Translations under genes and position numbers: made by a program
In this document: positions 1 through 11,200 of the stretch, in pieces
Position numbering within the stretch: the first letter of the stretch is position 1
Layout: each line of letters opens with the position of its first letter
Notes under the pieces: generated by a model
Told to the model about the DNA's origin: nothing
The model's input: the letters and a program-made list of their open reading frames with translations, nothing else
Databases searched by the model: none
IMG/VR virus record: IMGVR_UViG_3300025108_000274
Location: 1 to 28,901 of that record
DNA from: a virus
DNA: 28,901 nucleotides
Strand: one strand, 5' to 3'

Positions 1-3000
1 ACTTCGACGCGAGCAAGAATTTCTATAAGATTCTTTTCCGTCCTGGGTATTCTATCCAGACTAGAGAATTAACACAAATACAATCTATTCTACAGAATCA
101 GGTTGAAAGTTTTGGTAAGTATGCTTTCAAACAAGGAGACTTAGTTGTCCCTGGAGAGGTTGGACTTAACACCAAACTAGATTACGTAAAACTATCTTCT
201 GTATCAGAAGTCGCTGTATCAGATGGCGATGATATCGTTTATAAAAAATATGATATTAGTCAGCTTATTGGATTACAAATCCGAGGTTTGAGTTCTGGGG
301 TAATTGCTACTGTTCTAGAAACAAAGTTAGCAACAGATTCTACTGCTGATACAGTATATGTAAATTATCTAAGTAGCGGAAATTCTAATTTAGATGATAC
401 ATTTCGTCAAGGAGAAACACTCGAAGTAGTAGATGGAGTTAATAGTCCATTACTAGTTGTTGGAACTGATGGAAGTGTTCTTCCAACTAGTATCCAAATT
501 ACAAATCCAGATACGGATGAAGTTACTCCACTAGAAAGTCCTGCTATGGGATATGCTTCTGCTGTAAAAGTAGAAGAAGGTATATATTTCGTAAATGGAT
601 ATTTTGTTAGAAACGAAAAACAACTTTTAGTAATAGACGACTATTATAATAATCCATCCGCAAAAGTTGGATTTACTATCGTTGAAGAAGTTGTTACTCC
701 AGAAGAAGATGCATCTCTATATGATAATTCTATTGGATCTGCAAACTATTCTGCTCCTGGCGCACACAGACTTAAAATTAGTTTAACAATTAAGAAATTT
801 AAACTATCTGAAGCGACAGATAAGAATTTTATTCAACTAATCACAGTATACAAAGGATTAGTACAGAAAAAAGTATCTCCTACAAACTACAGTTTAATTG
901 AGCAAACTCTTGCTAGAAGAACTTTTGACGAAAGTGGTGATTATGTTGTAAATAATTTCTCTGTGGACATCAGAGAATATGCACAAAAAGATAAAAATGG
1001 TGGTGTTTATAAAGTTGATGAGTTTGATCTATATAACGGATTAAGTGAGTCTGAAGCAAGTAGAAAAATGCTTGCTGGTATTGGACCAGGTAAAGCATAT
1101 ATCAGAGGATATGAAATTGTCAACAAAGAGACAAAATTTTTAGAAATTAGCAAAGCAAGAGAATCTCTTTCAAGTGATAATGTTATACTGAAAACTAAAG
1201 GACTTCCCACTTTCAATATTACTAACACGTATGGAAGTGTCCCATTAAATAAAGAAGGTGGAGATCTCACCGCATATCCATATATCAATTTATTCGCTAC
1301 TTATAATGATGGATCTATTGGTCTTAATGGATCAGAAAAATCTACAGACCATAGACAAACTTTAAATAAAAGAGGAACCACATTAACAAGTAATGATGGT
1401 ATTAAAACAGTTACTATTAATGTAACGAACACAACCACTACATTGGCATCAATTACAGATGGTACGTTTGCTAATTTGGCAGATTTGTATTTTATCAAAA
1501 CTAGAGATGATGCTGGCAATGCTCTTACAACAGGAACATTAAAATCGTTATCTTTTGCTAAAGTAAACAAACCATTACTCAACGCTAATGATTCTGTTTT
1601 ATTCCTAGAATTAACAGTAGTTGGAGAGAAAGAAGATATTGAATTATTGATGCTGGAATACGATCCAGGCGATACTAACTATGAAAGAAATCTATTTTTA
1701 TCAGAAGCAGATGCTGCGACTGATAGTAATGAATTGGGATATATTATAGACTACAGTGAAACTATCACACCTTTAGTTGGTAGAGCAAAACCAAGCAACT
1801 ATTTCTTAAAGAATAGAGGTCTTGGATTCAATTCAGACTCTGACATTATTTTATCTAAAGGAAGATTGGCAGGAGGCGGTGATACATACAATGCTATTTT
1901 TGGTCTTTCTTATTTTGACCCCGAATTTTATACAAAATTACTACTGCAAACTGTTCCACAAAATAATAGTTTTGGAATTGGTAAGTATGTTGTTGGATTG
2001 ACTAGTGGTGCTTATGGAGTTGTTGAAGGAGCACCTTCTGGAACATATTCTATTGGCAGTATTCTATTTGTAAAAACTCTTTCTGGTAAATTTACTTCCG
2101 GAGAATCTATTAGAGATGAAGACGGAGTTACAAATAAAATTGCTAAAGATAACACAATTTCTAAATTTATTGTAGCTAATCGTGGACTTGGATATGCTGA
2201 TGGTTCTACTATTATCGTTAATGGCGTAGAATATGATGCTGCAGCAGCAGAGTTGATGCGTTTGACAAACGGTTCGTTCTACACAATTCAAATTAATAAT
2301 AAGTCTGCTTTATCTACAGAGTATTCTCAACCACCATCGGTATCTATTAAACAACCAGATGGATCTGCTAATCCTAGCATTAGTGCTGTCATTTTACCTG
2401 TACTAACTAGAAATTCTGTAACGACTTACACACCACAAAATGTAAAATCTGTAGCAGCACAATATGGATCTGGTAATGCTAATATTTTTACTGCAGATTT
2501 AGTCACAGATGATCAATCGTATGCTGAAATTAAATCAGTCACTGATTTTACTTTCTTTGGTTCTAAAGGTTATAATTTTATAGAATCTACTAGTTTTAGT
2601 GCTGATGCCAGTATTTTGCTACAGCAAGGAGATGTTATTCAGTTTTCAGATGAAAGCAATACACTAGTTCGTGCTGTCGTACAATATGCTACTCAAAGAC
2701 AAGGATCTTCTAAGTCTAGAGTATACATGGATACTGTTCTTCCTGGTAATGTAACCAATACTAGTATTGTTAGATTACGTCCAAGAGTAGAAAATGCTAA
2801 CTTAGGAACTTTACTATTCCCAACAGGAAGCAATCAAATTAAAAAAGTTTCTAGTACACCCGAAGAAACAAATATCAAGTATTTTTTCCGTAGAGATTTC
2901 GTAACTACAGCGTCTACGTCTGGTGGTACAATCACTTTTGCTGCTCAACTACCATTTGGCACACAAAGGTTTGCCACTTTTACTGAAGAAAATTATATCA

Positions 3001-6000
3001 TTACTGTATTAGATCCAGGTGATGCTCCAAATATTAGTAAAGGTGATATCATTTACGTTGATGTAGATTCTGTGGACATTAGTTCTGCTACTGATACAGC
3101 AAGTGGACTAACATCTGGTAGTATTAGTCTTAATTTACCAACATCATACTTTGGAACTATTCCAGTAAATGGTACATTCCCCAAGTTAAAACTATCCGCA
3201 ACATTAGAAGTTTCAAATGCCAAACCTAGATTAAAAACTTCTATTGAAAACAGAAGAATTGTTGTCACTTCTTCAGGAGATCGTGTAATTCCATTTAGAG
3301 GAACTAATTACGATAGTGATGTTGTTGAAACTATTTCGTATTCGGATGCTTATAAACTGAAATATGTCTATGAGGGTAGCGCAACACAACCACCAACCGT
3401 TGATACTTCAGGACAGTTAATTTCCGGAATAGATGTAACAGATAGATTTACGTTTGATAATGGACAAAGAGATACCGTATATGATGTTTCTCGTATTGTA
3501 TTAAAACCTGGAAAAGAACAAACTACAGGTCAACTTGTAATTGCTTTTGATTACTTTGAACAGTCTCAGGGAGACTTCTGTACAATTGATAGTTATATTC
3601 ATGAAGCAGGTGTAACCGAAGACCTTATTCCTTCATTCAATTCTTCTGTATATGGAATTGTAAATTTAAAAAATTTATTAGACTTTAGACCTAAGGTTGA
3701 TTCTGCATCAACTATCGCTGGTTTCCAAGATCAATCTTCATTGGCAGATAGTGTAGGTAAGTTTGCTGGAGTGGGATCTGTAATTGCTGCTACCCCAGCA
3801 CCAGATCTTGGACTAGAGTACACAATCTCCTTTAGTCAAGTACAATATCTTGATAGAATTGATGGAGTTTTCTTAAATAAAAATGGAAACTTTATTGTTA
3901 AGGAAGGAAACTCTTCATTAAATCCAACTAAACCAGATCCTATTGATGATGCGATTGCTTTATTCTATGCCTATATTCCTGCGTTTACTCAAACCAGCAA
4001 AGATGTAAGAATTACATCAGTCGATAATCGCCGTTATACAATGCGTGATATCGGCAAACTAGAGAAGCGTATTGAGCGTCTTGAATATTATACTACACTC
4101 AGCATTTTAGAGCAACAAGCTTTAAACATGCAGGTCAAAGACGAAATTGGTTTGGATAGATTCAAATCAGGTTTCTTAGTTGATAATTTTGAATCTCATA
4201 GATCTGGAAATCTAGTATCTCTTGATTACCAATGTGCGGTTGATTCTCAGCAATCAGTTTTACGTCCACAATCTAAGGAAGATTCTTTATTCTTAGAAGA
4301 ACTTAATACTAGAGAAGATCAAAGATTTGTTTCTGGATATAAAAAATCTGGCAACATTATTACTCTTCCCTATACTAGTTTGAATCTATTAGGTAATAGT
4401 TTTGCTTCAAAAACACTAAATCCAAATCCATTTGTTGTTCTACAATATGTTGGCGATGCTTCAATATCACCAAGTATTGATCAGTGGTATGATCAATCAA
4501 TAGAACCTCTTGTAGTAGATACAAATACGGATCTATACAAGATTTTTCTTGCTAAGCAAGATGTAAGAGAAAGTTTTTCCAGTTTATACAATTCTTTTGT
4601 TATAAACTGGGTTGGATCTTCTCCATCATTCACATCTATAAATTCTCTAGGACAGATCAATTCCTTGGAATCTCAGTCTTCTGTAAGTAAGGCTTCTGTT
4701 TCAAGTTCTTCAAACATCAGTCCACAAAATAATGATGTTGCTAAAGGAGTACAATCTTCTATCGTCAGAGGCAATTCTGTATCCACCTCACTACAATTCT
4801 TTGCTAGAAGTCAACCCGTCAAGTTTGTAATTAGCAGACTAAAACCGAATACTAATATTTCAGTATTCTTGGAAGGTAGAGATATCAGTCGTTGGGTAAA
4901 TCCTGATCTTAGATTTACTGGTATTGCTGGTAATTCATTATCAGCTTTTAACGGCAATATAACTACAGATAACGATGGTAATGCTAGTGGACTAATCTTA
5001 TTACCTGCAGGTTTTGCTCCTAGACAAAATGCTACATGGGGTGGCGATGTTGATACTGTTGATTATGATACAGAATCTGAAGAAGTAAGAATTACATCTG
5101 GAGTTAAGACTTTCAGGTTTACTTCAAGCGATAGCGATGCTGATAAACTAACGGTATCTACTTACGCAGAAGTCAAATACTATGCTACTGGCATTTTACC
5201 AGAAAATCCTGTTAGTATTATCTCAACTAAACCATCTTTCTTTAAAGCAAATGAGGGTGTTCAATTTGTTGATAGTAATACAGACAATCCTGTAAGACCA
5301 AATCCACTTGCTCAAACATTTAAAGTTGAAAACTATGATGGTGGAGTATTTACTACTGGCATTGACCTTTACTTTAACAAAAAGAGTAATAAGGTTCCTG
5401 TCAAAGTATACTTAACCAATGTAGACTCAGACAAACCAGGCAAAAATATTATTCCTGGAACAGAAAAAATCCTATCCCCATTTACGTATATCAAATTCTC
5501 GGCAAATGGAAATGTTTATATTACCAAAGGCGAAAACGTAACGGGAACTACTTCTGCCGCAAGTGGTCCAATTGAAAAGGTTATTGATAAAAATGGTGTT
5601 GATTTAGTTCCATCTTCTTCTGGTAGATTTTTGTTAACAAATGAGCAAGTATATACACTTGTTCTGAGTAATCATAATGGTCGTTCGTTTAATCAAAACG
5701 AACAACTTTCAGTTCCATCAGTAACTCTCAGAAACAATACACAGGGAGAATTTGGAGTTCTAACTGTTGCGAAAGATAGTGGTAAAGTTTCAAATATTAG
5801 AATTACATCTACGGGACAAAATTATACCAACGCAATTCTAACCATTGAAAGTCCACAACTCCCTGGTGGATCTGTTGCTACTGCTAGTGTGGAAGTGTCT
5901 GATGGCAAACTTTATAATACAGAAATTAGTTTGAATGGATTTGGATATACCGAACCTCCATCGGTCGTCATCAAAGGCATCGGTAATGGCGCTGGAGGAG

Positions 6001-8072
6001 CGATAATTGAGACTGAGATAGAGATTGATAGTCCAGCTGTTAGGATGGGTGTAGCAGTGGATCAGACCGGTCTCACAGATTCCACTGTTCCAACACATTT
6101 TGAATTTGAACATCCTGTATATCTACAGAATGACACAGAGTACGCTATGGCAATTGAAACAGATTCAACTGACTATGAAATTTGGGTATCTAGACTTGGA
6201 GAAGTTGATGTTTCTACAAGCACTGTTGTTACGACGCAACCTTCTCTTGGTTCAGTATACAGATCACAAAATGTAGACAATTGGACAGAAGATAATTTTG
6301 AGGATGTCAAGTTTACTCTATACAGAGCAGAATTTAATATCACCAAAACTGCAGAGTTGGTATTAACAAATGAATCTTTAGGATATGAGTTATTATCTAA
6401 GAATCCATTTAATACTAATGCCACAGCTAATACAAACGCGACTTCAAACCTATTCAGAAACAATAATAATATTATTCAAGTATCACATAGAGATAATGGA
6501 TTTGAAACTTCCGGATCTTCTTATGTTTTCTTCAAAGGTGCAGTTGAAACTGGTGGTGTAACTTCGGATGTTTTAAATAGTAAGTTATTCCAAATTACAA
6601 ATAGTGGAATTGATACTTACAATATTGTATCAACTATTGCTGCTTCTGGAAATATTGAAGGTGGTGGTGAAGCAGTATATGCTACTTACAATAGAAAATA
6701 TGAAATTTTATATCCACAAATTCAATACTTATCATTTACTGGAACTAAACTAAGTTCTTCTATCAAAACAACAAATGTTGTTCCTGTAGATTCAACAACT
6801 AATAATTACACATCGTACTCACAAACAGATTATGAAAAGACATTTTTAAATGAACCACATTATTTTACGAATCAAAAATTTATTGCTTCTGACATTAATG
6901 AGACATTAAACAATGTTACTTCATTAATGTATAAGTTGTCTCTTTCATCTACTGTTTCATATCTTTCTCCTGTAGTTGATCTTTCCACAGCAAGTGTCAA
7001 AACTATATCAAATAGAATTGAATCTGCTACTGGACAAGAAGACAGATACGGAAGAAGAGATCAAATCATTAAATTCTACCCAATCTATAAGTTTAATATA
7101 GGAAATACCAGCGGTAGTCAAATTCAAGATAACCAAGCTATTGAAGGATATACTTCAAAAGCAGTTGGTACTATTGCCAAAGTTGATGGTTCTACAGTTT
7201 ATGTGAGACTTAAAACAAGTCAATTCTTCAAAAGGGGAGAAAGAGTTACACTAGGAAATCAAACAACGTTAGTCGAAACTGTTAATGGTGTAGTTGTTCC
7301 AGCTGCTACTATTGATACTAATCCAATTGAAGTATTCATTGATATTCCTGACGCAGCAACTATGGTTGCCAGAAATCCGTCTAATATTTTAGAATCATAT
7401 GATAACATTATTACAGGAACTGCGGTTATATGGAATAATAAAACTCAAGAATTAGAAGTCAGAAATGATACACAACCATTGATAGATGACTTCACTGGAA
7501 GGATCATTGATAATACAGTGTTTAATAGAAATTCTGTTGTAATTGATCAACTTTCTGATATCTTTAGAGTAGGAGACTTCCTCAAGTATCCAAATCAAAT
7601 AGATAGTGAAGCAAGATTCTTAGAAATCAAAACTATTACTTATGCCAACGGAATAGAATATGTTTCCGATAACACGTCTAAGAATAGTTCTACTGTAGCA
7701 AAATATGTTACAAAAGAAGTCGTAATTAATAATCCCGCGACTGCTGTTGATGTTCACATAACATTAAATTCTAAAGATATTAATGACGTTCAAGTTCTTT
7801 ACAAGTTTAAAAAATCTTCAAGTCAAGAAAACTTTGAAGACATTAACTGGATATACTTCAATGAAAATGGAAAACCAAATTCTCTAGAGATTGCTACTCC
7901 AGAAAATACAATTTCTTCTATTGTAGAGAAACAATCTTCATATCAAGACATTACTTATAGTGTGTCTGATCTCCCAGAGTTTTCATCTTTTGCTATCAAA
8001 ATTGTTATGAAAGGAGTTGATCCGGCATTTGTTCCTAAGATTCAAGATATTAGAGCAGTAGCAGCATTTTAA
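1..8072 (+). CDS. Giant DUF4815-type virion structural protein, 5' partial
   Basis: The frame is open from base 3, so the true start lies before the window; about 2689 residues are visible. The first visible residues (FRPGYSIQTRELTQIQSILQ, then FKQGDLVVPGEVGL) and later pieces such as GYFVRNEKQL and SAPGAHRLKI match what I recall of DUF4815 proteins, found in T4-like cyanophages among baseplate and tail genes. A short predicted coiled coil lies near visible residues 1340-1375 (LEKRIERLEYYTTLSILEQQ). Further on are beta-rich repeats: GxGY-type repeats (nt 2161-2405 and 5764-6030) and several 'GE-x-V-x-G-x-TS' segments (near nt 1980, 5530 and 7145). A cytoplasmically assembled virion component of the baseplate or fibre network is inferred; the exact T4 equivalent is unclear. 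No signal peptide or frameshift is seen. A TTG at 288 is not the start, because homologous sequence continues upstream of it. Confidence 0.85.
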   Translation, partial: FDASKNFYKILFRPGYSIQTRELTQIQSILQNQVESFGKYAFKQGDLVVPGEVGLNTKLDYVKLSSVSEVAVSDGDDIVYKKYDISQLIGLQIRGLSSGVIATVLETKLATDSTADTVYVNYLSSGNSNLDDTFRQGETLEVVDGVNSPLLVVGTDGSVLPTSIQITNPDTDEVTPLESPAMGYASAVKVEEGIYFVNGYFVRNEKQLLVIDDYYNNPSAKVGFTIVEEVVTPEEDASLYDNSIGSANYSAPGAHRLKISLTIKKFKLSEATDKNFIQLITVYKGLVQKKVSPTNYSLIEQTLARRTFDESGDYVVNNFSVDIREYAQKDKNGGVYKVDEFDLYNGLSESEASRKMLAGIGPGKAYIRGYEIVNKETKFLEISKARESLSSDNVILKTKGLPTFNITNTYGSVPLNKEGGDLTAYPYINLFATYNDGSIGLNGSEKSTDHRQTLNKRGTTLTSNDGIKTVTINVTNTTTTLASITDGTFANLADLYFIKTRDDAGNALTTGTLKSLSFAKVNKPLLNANDSVLFLELTVVGEKEDIELLMLEYDPGDTNYERNLFLSEADAATDSNELGYIIDYSETITPLVGRAKPSNYFLKNRGLGFNSDSDIILSKGRLAGGGDTYNAIFGLSYFDPEFYTKLLLQTVPQNNSFGIGKYVVGLTSGAYGVVEGAPSGTYSIGSILFVKTLSGKFTSGESIRDEDGVTNKIAKDNTISKFIVANRGLGYADGSTIIVNGVEYDAAAAELMRLTNGSFYTIQINNKSALSTEYSQPPSVSIKQPDGSANPSISAVILPVLTRNSVTTYTPQNVKSVAAQYGSGNANIFTADLVTDDQSYAEIKSVTDFTFFGSKGYNFIESTSFSADASILLQQGDVIQFSDESNTLVRAVVQYATQRQGSSKSRVYMDTVLPGNVTNTSIVRLRPRVENANLGTLLFPTGSNQIKKVSSTPEETNIKYFFRRDFVTTASTSGGTITFAAQLPFGTQRFATFTEENYIITVLDPGDAPNISKGDIIYVDVDSVDISSATDTASGLTSGSISLNLPTSYFGTIPVNGTFPKLKLSATLEVSNAKPRLKTSIENRRIVVTSSGDRVIPFRGTNYDSDVVETISYSDAYKLKYVYEGSATQPPTVDTSGQLISGIDVTDRFTFDNGQRDTVYDVSRIVLKPGKEQTTGQLVIAFDYFEQSQGDFCTIDSYIHEAGVTEDLIPSFNSSVYGIVNLKNLLDFRPKVDSASTIAGFQDQSSLADSVGKFAGVGSVIAATPAPDLGLEYTISFSQVQYLDRIDGVFLNKNGNFIVKEGNSSLNPTKPDPIDDAIALFYAYIPAFTQTSKDVRITSVDNRRYTMRDIGKLEKRIERLEYYTTLSILEQQALNMQVKDEIGLDRFKSGFLVDNFESHRSGNLVSLDYQCAVDSQQSVLRPQSKEDSLFLEELNTREDQRFVSGYKKSGNIITLPYTSLNLLGNSFASKTLNPNPFVVLQYVGDASISPSIDQWYDQSIEPLVVDTNTDLYKIFLAKQDVRESFSSLYNSFVINWVGSSPSFTSINSLGQINSLESQSSVSKASVSSSSNISPQNNDVAKGVQSSIVRGNSVSTSLQFFARSQPVKFVISRLKPNTNISVFLEGRDISRWVNPDLRFTGIAGNSLSAFNGNITTDNDGNASGLILLPAGFAPRQNATWGGDVDTVDYDTESEEVRITSGVKTFRFTSSDSDADKLTVSTYAEVKYYATGILPENPVSIISTKPSFFKANEGVQFVDSNTDNPVRPNPLAQTFKVENYDGGVFTTGIDLYFNKKSNKVPVKVYLTNVDSDKPGKNIIPGTEKILSPFTYIKFSANGNVYITKGENVTGTTSAASGPIEKVIDKNGVDLVPSSSGRFLLTNEQVYTLVLSNHNGRSFNQNEQLSVPSVTLRNNTQGEFGVLTVAKDSGKVSNIRITSTGQNYTNAILTIESPQLPGGSVATASVEVSDGKLYNTEISLNGFGYTEPPSVVIKGIGNGAGGAIIETEIEIDSPAVRMGVAVDQTGLTDSTVPTHFEFEHPVYLQNDTEYAMAIETDSTDYEIWVSRLGEVDVSTSTVVTTQPSLGSVYRSQNVDNWTEDNFEDVKFTLYRAEFNITKTAELVLTNESLGYELLSKNPFNTNATANTNATSNLFRNNNNIIQVSHRDNGFETSGSSYVFFKGAVETGGVTSDVLNSKLFQITNSGIDTYNIVSTIAASGNIEGGGEAVYATYNRKYEILYPQIQYLSFTGTKLSSSIKTTNVVPVDSTTNNYTSYSQTDYEKTFLNEPHYFTNQKFIASDINETLNNVTSLMYKLSLSSTVSYLSPVVDLSTASVKTISNRIESATGQEDRYGRRDQIIKFYPIYKFNIGNTSGSQIQDNQAIEGYTSKAVGTIAKVDGSTVYVRLKTSQFFKRGERVTLGNQTTLVETVNGVVVPAATIDTNPIEVFIDIPDAATMVARNPSNILESYDNIITGTAVIWNNKTQELEVRNDTQPLIDDFTGRIIDNTVFNRNSVVIDQLSDIFRVGDFLKYPNQIDSEARFLEIKTITYANGIEYVSDNTSKNSSTVAKYVTKEVVINNPATAVDVHITLNSKDINDVQVLYKFKKSSSQENFEDINWIYFNENGKPNSLEIATPENTISSIVEKQSSYQDITYSVSDLPEFSSFAIKIVMKGVDPAFVPKIQDIRAVAAF

Positions 8073-8081
8073 TTTCCGCGT

Positions 8082-8288
8082 ATGGGTTATATTAAAGTTA
8101 AAGGGCATGACGGTCTTGTCAGAGATGAGACCTCAGGTGCCATAGTCAATCACAACGATTCTGCTATCCAAGCAAGACGCAAGCAGCGACAGCTGAATTC
8201 CGCGTTGGACGACATAAATATCTTGAAGGATGAAGTCTCTGAAATCAAATCCCTACTTAGAGAGTTAATAAAAAATGCCAGCAATTAA
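8082..8288 (+). CDS. Small coiled-coil protein between two giant virion genes
   Basis: This 68-residue protein starts nine bases after the previous stop and overlaps the next gene by 14 bases, which suggests translational coupling. The N-terminus (MGYIKVKGHDGLVRDETSGA) resembles small proteins I associate with tail genes of marine T4-like phages. Residues 29-66 are charged and heptad-like (ALDDINILKDEVSEIKSLL), a predicted amphipathic helix or short coiled coil. There are no cysteines and no membrane segment. The function is unknown. Its position suggests a small structural or assembly partner of the flanking giant proteins, but this rests on context only. Confidence 0.8.
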   Translation: MGYIKVKGHDGLVRDETSGAIVNHNDSAIQARRKQRQLNSALDDINILKDEVSEIKSLLRELIKNASN

Positions 8289-11200
8289 TGTCGCTAGAAC
8301 TGATACTTTTGAAAAACAAAGGTTAAAAATTAACGAAATTGGTTCTCAAATTTTTAACGTTACTGCTGGTGGCAGTGATCTTGCTACGGGCAATTTAAAA
8401 CTAGGGAATGGATCAAGAATTGCTCCGTCATTATCTTTTACGAATGATGCTCAAGTTGGTATTTACAGACCTTCTGGTGGAACTCTTGGTCTTGTAGGAG
8501 GAGCAAAAAATATTATTGATTTCTCAAACGAAGATATTTTTTCTTATAGGAATATTTCGTTTAGAAAAAAAGTTTTATCAGATGCAAATTTAACTTTAAC
8601 AAGTTCAGGATTAAACTACGATTTTGGAACTTATAATAATATTTCTGTTGTTGGAGGATCTGGTGATCTTGGAACATTAGATATTGAAGTAGTGGCATAT
8701 TCTGGCACTATAACAAATACTGGACAAAATTATAATCCTGGATCATTTTCAAATGTTAGTCTTGCTGGTGGAAATGGAACTAATGCTACTGTAGATTTTA
8801 CTGTAGATGCTATTGATGGTTCTATTACAAGTAATGGTTCTCAGTATGCTCCTGGACAGTATCAGAATGTCAATCTCCAAAATGGTACTGGATCATCCGC
8901 TACAGCTAATATTACTATTACTGGCGAAGAAACAATTTCAGGTTCGATATCTAATGCTGGATCTCTATATGCAAATAACATCTACAATGGAGTTGCGATA
9001 AGAAATGATGCTACTGCTGTTTATGTTTTATCTTCTGTAGCAAATCCTGGTTCACCTCCGCCAAATAATGTATATCAGATTAATGGTATTACTCAGCAAG
9101 CATTAACTTTAATAAAAGGAAATACATATAGATTTGATATTTCAGATTCAAGTTTATCAACTCACCCATTACAATTTTTAACTGCTGGTGGTGCAGCATT
9201 AGATTTTCAAAGTTATGTTGTAAATAAAGTTGGAACAGAAGGTACTGCAGAATCATTTATTGATTTAATTATTTCTCCAAACGCTCCATCAGAAGCACTT
9301 AAATACGATTGTCAGAATCATCCAAATATGGGTGCTACTATGACAGTAGGAACCGGATCTGCTGGAGTTTCTGGTAGTGGAATGACTGCCAATTTTGAAG
9401 TTGTTGGTGGTGCTATACAAAATTTTGCTATTGCATCTCAAGGAAATGGATATAAAGTAAACGATTCCTTGACTGTTGCTGCATTTGATCTTGGAGGAAC
9501 TGGTTCAGGATTCCTCTATAATATTAATTCAATTACATATACAGGAACTGTAACCGATGTAAGTATTATATCTTCTGGACAAAATTATGTTTTGGGTGAT
9601 GTATTAACAGCAAACGATTCTGATCTAGGAAATGGTGGTGGATCTGGATTTGAATATACAGTAAATACTTCTCCAGGAATTATTAAAGATTTAACCTTTG
9701 TTGATAGAGGAACGAATTATCAAACCAATGATGTATTAACATTACAAACAGGATTATCTGGAATTACTGGGGACTTTATAGTTCCTATTACAGGAGTTTC
9801 TGCAACAACAGATGGTTCAACAACTGTTACTGTTGCATCTACTGTTGGTATTTACAGTGGAATGGTTATCACTGTTAGTGCTGGTCCAGGTGATTTGGCA
9901 CCAAACACAACCGTAGATACAATTTTAAACTCAACATCATTTACAGTTTCGCAAAATTCTGTTGCTAGTGGATCTTTAACTTTAGATTTTGCAACATCTG
10001 GAAGTTCGGATGAAGTTATAGTTTCCTCCATAGCAGGAATTTCTGTGGGTGATATTCCTACAGTATCATCTGGTGTTGGTGTTTTACCAGCAAATACAAC
10101 AATTACTAATATCAATGAACTAGGTTCTTCAATTACATTATCAAATACACCCACTTCGGGTGGACCAGTAACATTAACTATTAGTCCAGCATATGGTGTT
10201 GGCACAACCCCATTTGCTTATCAAATTTTGAATTTGGGAGCAGTATCAACAGTAAGTGTCAATAATCCTGGTAATGGTTACAACCAGGGCGATCTTCTCT
10301 CTGTATCACCAACAGATTTAATTCAACCAACTACTTATTCAGTAAAATCTCCCACAGTTCAAACACTCACATTTTCAGGAAGTGTATCTACCTCATTATT
10401 AAGTGTTGGTGATATATTAGATTACGATGACGGAACTTTTGTTTCTTCTTTTGAGATTATCAATATCACAGCATCTGGACCAAATATTTCTGATGTTACT
10501 GTAATTGGCGAAACTTTACAACCATCAAATATTCTTGTTAAGCAAGGAACTTCATCTCCACAACTAACAATTAATACTGTATCAAATGGATTTAGATTTT
10601 TAATTGATACCGGTGGTGGTTTTACTTTAACTCCAGATTTGACATTGTATGTTGGTAATACATACGCTTTTGATTTAAGTGATTCAACAAATTCTAGTCA
10701 TTCATTTGCATTCTCTAAATTTAGAGATGGTATTCATTCACCAAGCAAAATAGAAAATATTTCGACTTCTCTAGTCTCTGGTTCTAGAGTAATAACAGTT
10801 GCTTCCACAACTGGCATTTTAGCTGGTATGGAGTTAGAGAAAATTTCAGGAGACGGGGAATTTTTAATAGGAACTGTTGTTGAAAGTGTGGATTCTGGAA
10901 CGCAAATTACTCTATCACAAAATCCAACATCTGCTGGTGCAATTATACTTACATTTGCAGGAACAGAATATACAGACGGAGTTGTCAGAACATCAAATTT
11001 ATTAACACTCAAAATTACCGAAGGCACTCCATCTCCCCTATATTATTTTTGCAATAATTCTGGTGCTACTCATACTAATATGGGTGGAGAAGATAATACG
11101 GAAGCAGAGATAACTATAGATCCAAACAATCCAAAAACTTTTGGATCTGGATTTCAACTATCTGTAGATAATAGTTCATCTACAGATACAGTAAAAATTG

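Noticed and set aside
288-290. TTG at 288 as the start of the first giant gene
   Set aside because: The frame is open from base 3, and the residues upstream of 288 carry DUF4815-like sequence, so the gene begins before the window.
8275-8288. Programmed frameshift joining the 68-residue gene to the 1613-residue gene
   Set aside because: The 14-base overlap contains an ordinary ATG start in AT-rich sequence, and the upstream protein ends as a compact coiled coil. Plain translational coupling explains it.
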